Source: Fasciola hepatica (lineage: Eukaryota; Platyhelminthes; Trematoda; Plagiorchiida; Fasciolidae). From it: a stretch of DNA of 64,000 nt. The stretch is taken from positions 9,608,501 through 9,672,500 of the forward strand of contig CANUEZ040000156.1 in NCBI GenBank assembly GCA_948099385.1. Direction: 5' to 3'. Below are positions 57,817 through 64,000 of the stretch, in pieces. Within the stretch, counting starts at the first letter, position 1. Each line of letters opens with the position of its first letter. The notes below the pieces were generated by a model. It saw nothing but the letters and a program-made list of their open reading frames with translations, had not been told where the DNA came from and did not search any database. A program made the position numbers and the translations under genes.

Positions 57817-60800
57817 TCCTGGATTCCGTGTGAATCCACAGTTAACTGTCTTCCGGTTAATCACCATTTTTCTCTACCCCCCATTCCAACTAGCTCTCTT
57901 TAGCGGTTAGCTTTGTCTGTTGGAAGAGTTGCTTCATTTACTACTCACACCACTGTGCCATTTCGACTTTCTCATTGCCCACACAATATTCCTGCCACTT
58001 TGCTTCTGTGACACTCGAGGCGATTAAAAGGCGAGTGGTTCTCCTAATTTCTCGTTTGACCCAAGTTCGGTCCGGTCCACGTTCGATCTGGGTACTTTCC
58101 CACGCCGATCGTTTTGCTGCAATCCCTTCGTGCACATCACACGAAACATTTCCTTCAAGCCCTTCACGCTGTCTAGTTGGTGATAATAATTCTACGGATC
58201 CATATACGGTCGTAGAACAGTAAATACGAAATGACTCGATCGGAGTTCTCCAATTCTTTTTACCCTGCAAACAAGGCAAACGAGGTATATATTAAATCAG
58301 CCATCTCTTATTGCGTCCTGAAAATTGTTGCCGTGATTTTCAGAACGATCGATGCATTAGATAAGTGGCACGGATTAGAAAAAACGTATCGTTAACACGG
58401 GTTTCATGACATTTTCACTTGGATGTCCTGAGGATGAGTATGTTGCCAACACAACATAGCAACAAAGTAGAAAGACAAATAATCGATTATAAGCTGCTCA
58501 TTGTTGTGAGCTATCGTATGGCTCGACTACCCAATTAAGAAAAAAGGCTCACAATCAAAATTCCAGTATTAAAAAACAACCGTTCTTTTACTTCAGGCTT
58601 ACACTTGAAGTGCTTACCTGGTGCGACTTCAATATTGGGGGTGGAGTGGGCAACAATAACCTTGATACTTGAAGGGGCCAAATGTGATAACAAGTGTCGG
58701 TGGCAATACGGTGCTGTTTACTAACGAAGTTGACCAACAGTAGTGGAGCTGGGATCCAGGTTCGTTGGAGCGCTGTTTGTGTAGGAAGGCTACTGCCGAC
58801 AATCTTGGGAATAACACCATAAAGCGGTAACTTTCGAGGCCACACAACCTTCTACGTAGAGCATATAGCCCATCGTCATGAGGTCTTTTATTAGTCGGGT
58901 CTCCCTGCATGGTTTTCATCTGTTTACAACTTGCGCGAACTACAGTTATGCACAAACACTGTGTTTCTGAACACGCTTTCCGAGAACAAATGAATGTCAA
59001 CTCCCGTTTAGTTGCGCGAATTCCGATATTGCGATCCTGGTCACTGACGGCACCGTTCTATGCGTTGATGTACACGAAAACCCATTGATCACGTTTCCAG
59101 ATCGATAACGTGCGTTCACACCTTGAAGGCCCAACGGACCGGACAGCCACAGGAGCCTTCCACGGCGCACTGGAATCAACTCTCACCTTGATGGTCGACG
59201 TATGTTCTTAGACCCAAACGGTCACTGGGCTACCACGCGAAACTGAACATCTGAGTCAGCTAAATATCAGCCATTAATTTTTTCCCCTAGTTGGAAAGTC
59301 CGAATGAAGGTCGGTCTTTACTACTGCGATTAAGCTGGTCCATTCGCCTCCAAATGAGTTAGCACAGGGTAACACTGGACCTAAGGTAATAAATGTTTGA
59401 TTTTTGAATGAACATGAACTTCGTCCAAGGTTAAGTCCACAATTATCTTTCAGTGATTCACGGCTGCATCGCATATTTGGTTGAACCAGTGAAAGAGAGG
59501 TGGTTCTGTGAAAGTATACCGACTTAAAGTTTGGCTTCCCCGCGCCCAACGTTGTCACTGGAGTTCAGGTCAATGCCAGCGCTGCGTATTTGCATACACT
59601 TCAGGTGTCGAATTTTCGATTCGGTTTACGTCGCTTATATCAATAAATGACTACCTACAAGACCGTTGTGATTCGTCAGTCGCGCACTTTTAGCAGTGGT
59701 TTTGCAGCAATCTGGTCCATAGTACAGTAATAGTCGGGTGGCCCTTATTGTCGGTCACTAAACTCGGGGAGTCCGGTAGCCGAATATGACGGCCAGTGGC
59801 TTCATCCGATTTTCGGAAAATTAAGTCAGATCGCACCCCTTCCTCCCATCAATGACACCATCGCAACATGATTACTGCAGGTGTGTAGGCCGTGCAGTTG
59901 AGCTGTTAAAACCGCAGGATTTTCGGGTACCTGAATGTACTGAGCAATTCTAGGTTGTGAATTTCTCCATTTGAAATAATTCCTAGAATACCTTTTTTGT
60001 TCATCATCCCAAGTATCAGACTTGGGCTTAAGGATTCTATTCCATGGGGCAATGGACAACTCTGGCCATGGAGTTATTTTTTTCATACGGAAGGAACTGT
60101 CCATTCCTCTTACTACTTTCGTTCACGTAGTTCCGGGTATGGGCAATTTCAATACTTCCTGTCATTTCAGTACATTACGACAATTACGACCCCCTGAATC
60201 GAGTAAGACACATTTTCTGATCGTATTTATTTCAGAATTTTTTCTTAACGAAATGGAGTATGCAACTTTCTTAGTGATATGATATCAGCTAGAATCACAA
60301 GGCCACTTGGCTTGGAAAGTTCTAACCAGGTAGATCGAGTTTTACCTGGGTCAGACAGAAAAAGAGGTACCGCTTTCGGTTGGCTGGGGATGAGAAGGTT
60401 TCCATCCGATTTTAAAAGCTCAATATTGTTTATATGTTTATCTGCACCAACACTGTTGAGGTGACCAGTAATCACAATGTTAACAAGCCGTTTCTGTATC
60501 AATGTTTGACTAACTTCTGAACTTTGTACGTCAACATCAAGCTTTTCGCTCACAAATCGTGCTCGGTTGGCCTAAGGTTTTATAAGTTCCATTCGGTGAA
60601 ACAAAAGTTTTCCGGTTATCTATTCTCAAGCCATTTATAGAATACATAAAGAACATCACACAAAGTTCATGCGGATGGACACGCAAGAAACGTCAATCAT
60701 AGGTAGGGGTCTGTCACAGTCAAATTATAATGGTCGTGTGGATGGTTTATTTGGCTTACGCGTCCCAGGCGACAGGACAGTCCGTCTTGGGCCATGAGAG

Positions 60801-63800
60801 TTGGAGTACCCAAACCAAGCCCCTCTTTGGGCGCACAGGTCCGGGATGAATTTTCCTATTCGGCTGTCACTACTGCACAACTGGAAGTCTTTGCGTTAGT
60901 TTGGGAGGTCAAGTGACGTGATACGCAACTGGGAAATTAGGGTCCGGATTCACCTGATGTCCGATGTCAACCAGATGCGCTAAGATTGCGCTATTTATCG
61001 ATGCTTCTTAGTTCGAATGAAGAGATGTCATGCCGTTCGACCTAAATAAGGTGCATCACAAACACTGGTGAGGTCTGCACGGCAGTTTATCTTTGTTCTG
61101 AATCTGTATCAGTGGAGCACATCGAAACGCACAACGTAGTGGTGGCATATAAGGTGTTTTGATTTTTTCTCCTCAGTCAATTCATTCACAGTACCACCTC
61201 TAAATGGTGAGGTAATTAAGTGGTCTGTCATTCTCACGGTTTCCACGGGGATTTTCGATACTTTCGATGTAATTTCTTTTGGTGAGCCGATCCAGGTAAC
61301 TTCCCGCGTAAGATGATTCGTACGAGCACCATTTCGTTCTCTTAAGTCTCAGAACAAATATTTCTCGCTTTGAAGGTCATACATTTCACTAAGTTTAGCT
61401 TCCGTTGTATACTAATAATATTGTTGATATCGGGATATTAGCCCTGGACCTACATGTATCCCCGTCTTGATGATAAAGTATTTCAAAAGTGCTCTGAAAC
61501 CGGCCAGAAAAACTTCATCTTCCTGGCAAGCTGCAGTTGAAAAAATTAACCAAAGCTGCAGACGAAATTGGATGTGGAGTTTCATGGTCGGCAAACGCAG
61601 GTTATTTAAATTCCAGTCCCGTCATAATATGCCGTGCATCACTTTGCACACGCTTTCCTCGAAAGTTTCCGTGCAGACTGTGGACGACGGGTTAGAATGA
61701 ACATCAGCAATATGCAAAGGTTACTAGTCTCCCAAAATTCAGTGTTGATGAAATAGGTTTGTTATTTCGAAAGACACCAAACTGAGGCCCTGTACAAGTA
61801 GGTGAAGATCGTTCTGAAAAGACTGATTGACAGTAATTCTGTTCTCTAGTGCATCAGGATAAACGCCTAGTCGAGTTGATTCAACCCGATCAACTGCGCA
61901 AACACGAAAGCTTTTCTACATCAAAATATGACAGCTAGAAACGAATTAGATTTTCTCGATAAAGTTTTCGATGTGAAATGGCTGAAAGATGCAAAGGCGT
62001 ATTTTTAGCAAATACTACTTTTAAATGATACTGATTCTCGTTTTGACCATTTCCACGCTGAATACAATACCTTCCAGCAGGAAACACTTTGAGCGCTCCG
62101 GTCTAATGCCTCTTGCCCGGTGGCGGGACTACTACAACTGTAGCTGTAGTATTGGTATTAGTTTAACTTGTTCTTTTCCTCTCCGTTTCGCCGCCCTGGA
62201 ATGCCCGGCAGTTTTCGACAGATGATGCCCAACGAGTGTGCACCCAAGATTTAGTGGATTTGGTAGTAGATACCGTGCAACCTCGTGGTTGTCCGTTATG
62301 AAAAGCTGTATTTGCAATTGAGTAGTAGGAGATTCGATTTGTATATAATATGATTCATCATGCAGCTTGAACGCTCAACTCACCATTGAAAACCATGGAA
62401 GCACTGTACAGCTGTATCTTAGCTCAATCCGGCAGCGCTCTAAACATCTCGGTTGCTGGTGTGATCTTTAACCCTAATCTAACCAAATCCGCTCTGTGCT
62501 TCATCTTCTCTGGTGCTTCCGATCATAATGACGATTTTCATATTTTGGCTGTTTGACCCACCAGAAATGATCCCCACCTTGGCAATAAACAGAAGACAAA
62601 GTATGCAGAACATGTACTTGTGAGTAAAATACCAGAGCTCTAATCTCAGTCAAACTCCGGTCGAGACGTTTGCCTATAAAACAGGTTGTGAAAATAACGC
62701 CACAATTAACGGAAAATGAAACTGTTCTGCTTTGCTTCTTCCTTCATTTATTCTTCTTTTTTTAAAAAGTATACGGCTACAAAAATTACGATTTCCCAAT
62801 CAACTAAAACTCCTTTACAGTATTCTTACTAGTCAATGAAATATTGTAGCTATGGTGTAGTTCATGTGCACCCAAGCATCCTTATGCATACGCCCAAAAG
62901 GTCTCCAACATTTTGATTCAGTCGGAAAGCATTTTTCAACGCTGTTCATCTGGCTAATTCTGAATGGGTTGTAAGAGTACAGTGTGCCTTTGGAATGCTT
63001 CAATTTAATATTGGTGTGTTGTGTATTGGTACATTCGCCACGGAATATCGATTGCAAGATATTTGCACCGTCAAATTTGGAGTGCCGCTTTTTTCTTGTC
63101 GTAAGTGTAGAACATTGGGTGACCGTATTCAGTTCGTAAACATTGTTTTGTGCGGAATCACCGTATTCCACTTCCCCTCTTGGGGACAACTGATTCCATC
63201 AGTCTGCGCAAATTAAAATCTTTGACATGATCATTTTGGTGCGGCACAAATCCATACCAACCCGTTCAAACTGTATCCTGATTGACACATGAGTTCCTTT
63301 AAAGGTGTAGTCTAAATAGCTTTCTCCAACAGAGTCACTCTTACAATATCTCCGGATCCATTTCATGGTTTTCCATCTCTGTGATGATGTTTAAGGTCGT
63401 GAAAAATGGAGAAGACCTGATTTAGCCAGAATATAAAACAGTTCCTTTGTATTCAGTCACTATTCGTCTACAAAAATAACCACCCAAACCCGTTCGCTAT
63501 TATGTTTATCAAAGATCAACAAGATACTAGAGTCAAAACGCATATACTGGTCTCGCTCAAATACGGTTTCTAGTGTCTGGGCAGCAGTAGATAGCCAATT
63601 ATTACTAACAGATTTCTGGGATCACCGCTTTGTTGGATCAGTTCTACGTGTATTTTATAGCACAGTCGTAGTTCTGCTGTCTGAAATATTTCCGAGTGGT
63701 GTGCCATGAACTACTACAGATAGGAAGCCGACACTTCAACTGTCAAATTTAGCCCAAATTAGCAATTTTAAACTGCTGTCGATCTTCCATCAATCAGTGT

Positions 63801-64000
63801 GATTACTGATCAATAACACGATTCTTTGTTCACTACTGTCCAGAAGATGACGTCAATAAGAGGAGTAGTCAGGCTAAACACATCAAATCGAAGAAGCGGG
63901 ACAGAAAACCTCGATTTTCCAGGAAAGGTAGCAAACAGAACGACAGTATTCTATTCGATACCACTGAAAGTGACCGGTGGTTGCGGATTTAGAAAAGGTT
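57817..64000. other. no gene recognised
   Basis: About 6 kb downstream of FXR holds only short frames. The longest are on the minus strand (57941-58279, 58629-59000, 60245-60553, 62833-63189; 102-123 codons), with no recognisable motif and no consistent splice pattern by eye. Old, unrecognisable repeats or distant exons of the next gene are both possible. Confidence 0.4.

Noticed and set aside
62833..63189. Minus-strand gene of 118 codons
   Set aside because: No recognisable domain, the opposite strand is open in part, and there is no supporting splice or neighbour evidence.

Overview
This is a eukaryotic, intron-rich, transposon-dense window. It most likely comes from a flatworm, probably a digenean fluke. 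The best evidence for a fluke is a Ty3/Gypsy element of the CsRn1 type (atypical C-H-C-C Gag knuckle, CWYHRTFGSKERRCDPPC), together with BEL/Pao, CR1-like and RTE-like elements and a tRNA-derived SINE family. The species cannot be named from the sequence. There is no bacterial operon structure, and most open frames are either fragments of retroelement proteins or chance frames.

The one host gene I can build is on the + strand at 39171-57558. It is a fragile-X-family RNA-binding protein (FMR1/FXR). Eight coding exons join in consistent phase into 778 codons plus stop. They encode the end of the first Tudor/Agenet repeat, the second Tudor repeat, the KH0 region, KH1 (GxxG loop IGYHG), KH2 (IGSKG), the alpha-helical segment after KH2, and an RG-rich tail. 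The N-terminal exon(s) were not found. A second, phase-compatible terminal exon (54957-55002), followed by AATAAA, would give a short isoform without the RG-rich tail.

Region by region. 1-480: GT microsatellite and diverged repeats. 477-5753 (-): BEL/Pao gag-pol, almost open, with a single TGA just before the last integrase catalytic residue. 9.6-10.3 kb (-): decayed Gypsy reverse transcriptase. 11065-16384 (-): complete CsRn1-like Gypsy insertion with 546-bp LTRs that differ at only two positions and an AGCC target duplication, yet with at least six nonsense codons and a Gag frameshift. 18.6-19.5 kb: CR1-like LINE 3' end. 22-27.5 kb: SINE copies and several LINE 3' fragments. 29.1-32.3 kb (+): a long broken LINE split by a solo LTR. 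33.0-33.5 kb: head-to-head SINE pair. 33.8-34.65 kb (-): decayed Gypsy RT/RNase H. 35.2-35.45 kb: second copy of the solo LTR. 35.7-36.95 kb (+): LINE fragment. 39-57.6 kb: the FXR gene, whose introns hold SINEs, a LINE 3' end, an antisense Gypsy relic (42.8-46.2 kb) and an antisense LINE (48.75-51.4 kb). 57.8-64 kb: no gene recognised.

Apart from the FXR gene the window is a record of retrotransposon turnover. The LTR-element coding relics all lie on the - strand. The recognisable LINEs lie on the + strand, except the one in FXR intron 3. No operon-like or novel multi-gene system is visible. The most interesting points are the alternative FXR 3' end, the young-but-broken Gypsy element, the single-lesion BEL element and the nested solo LTR.
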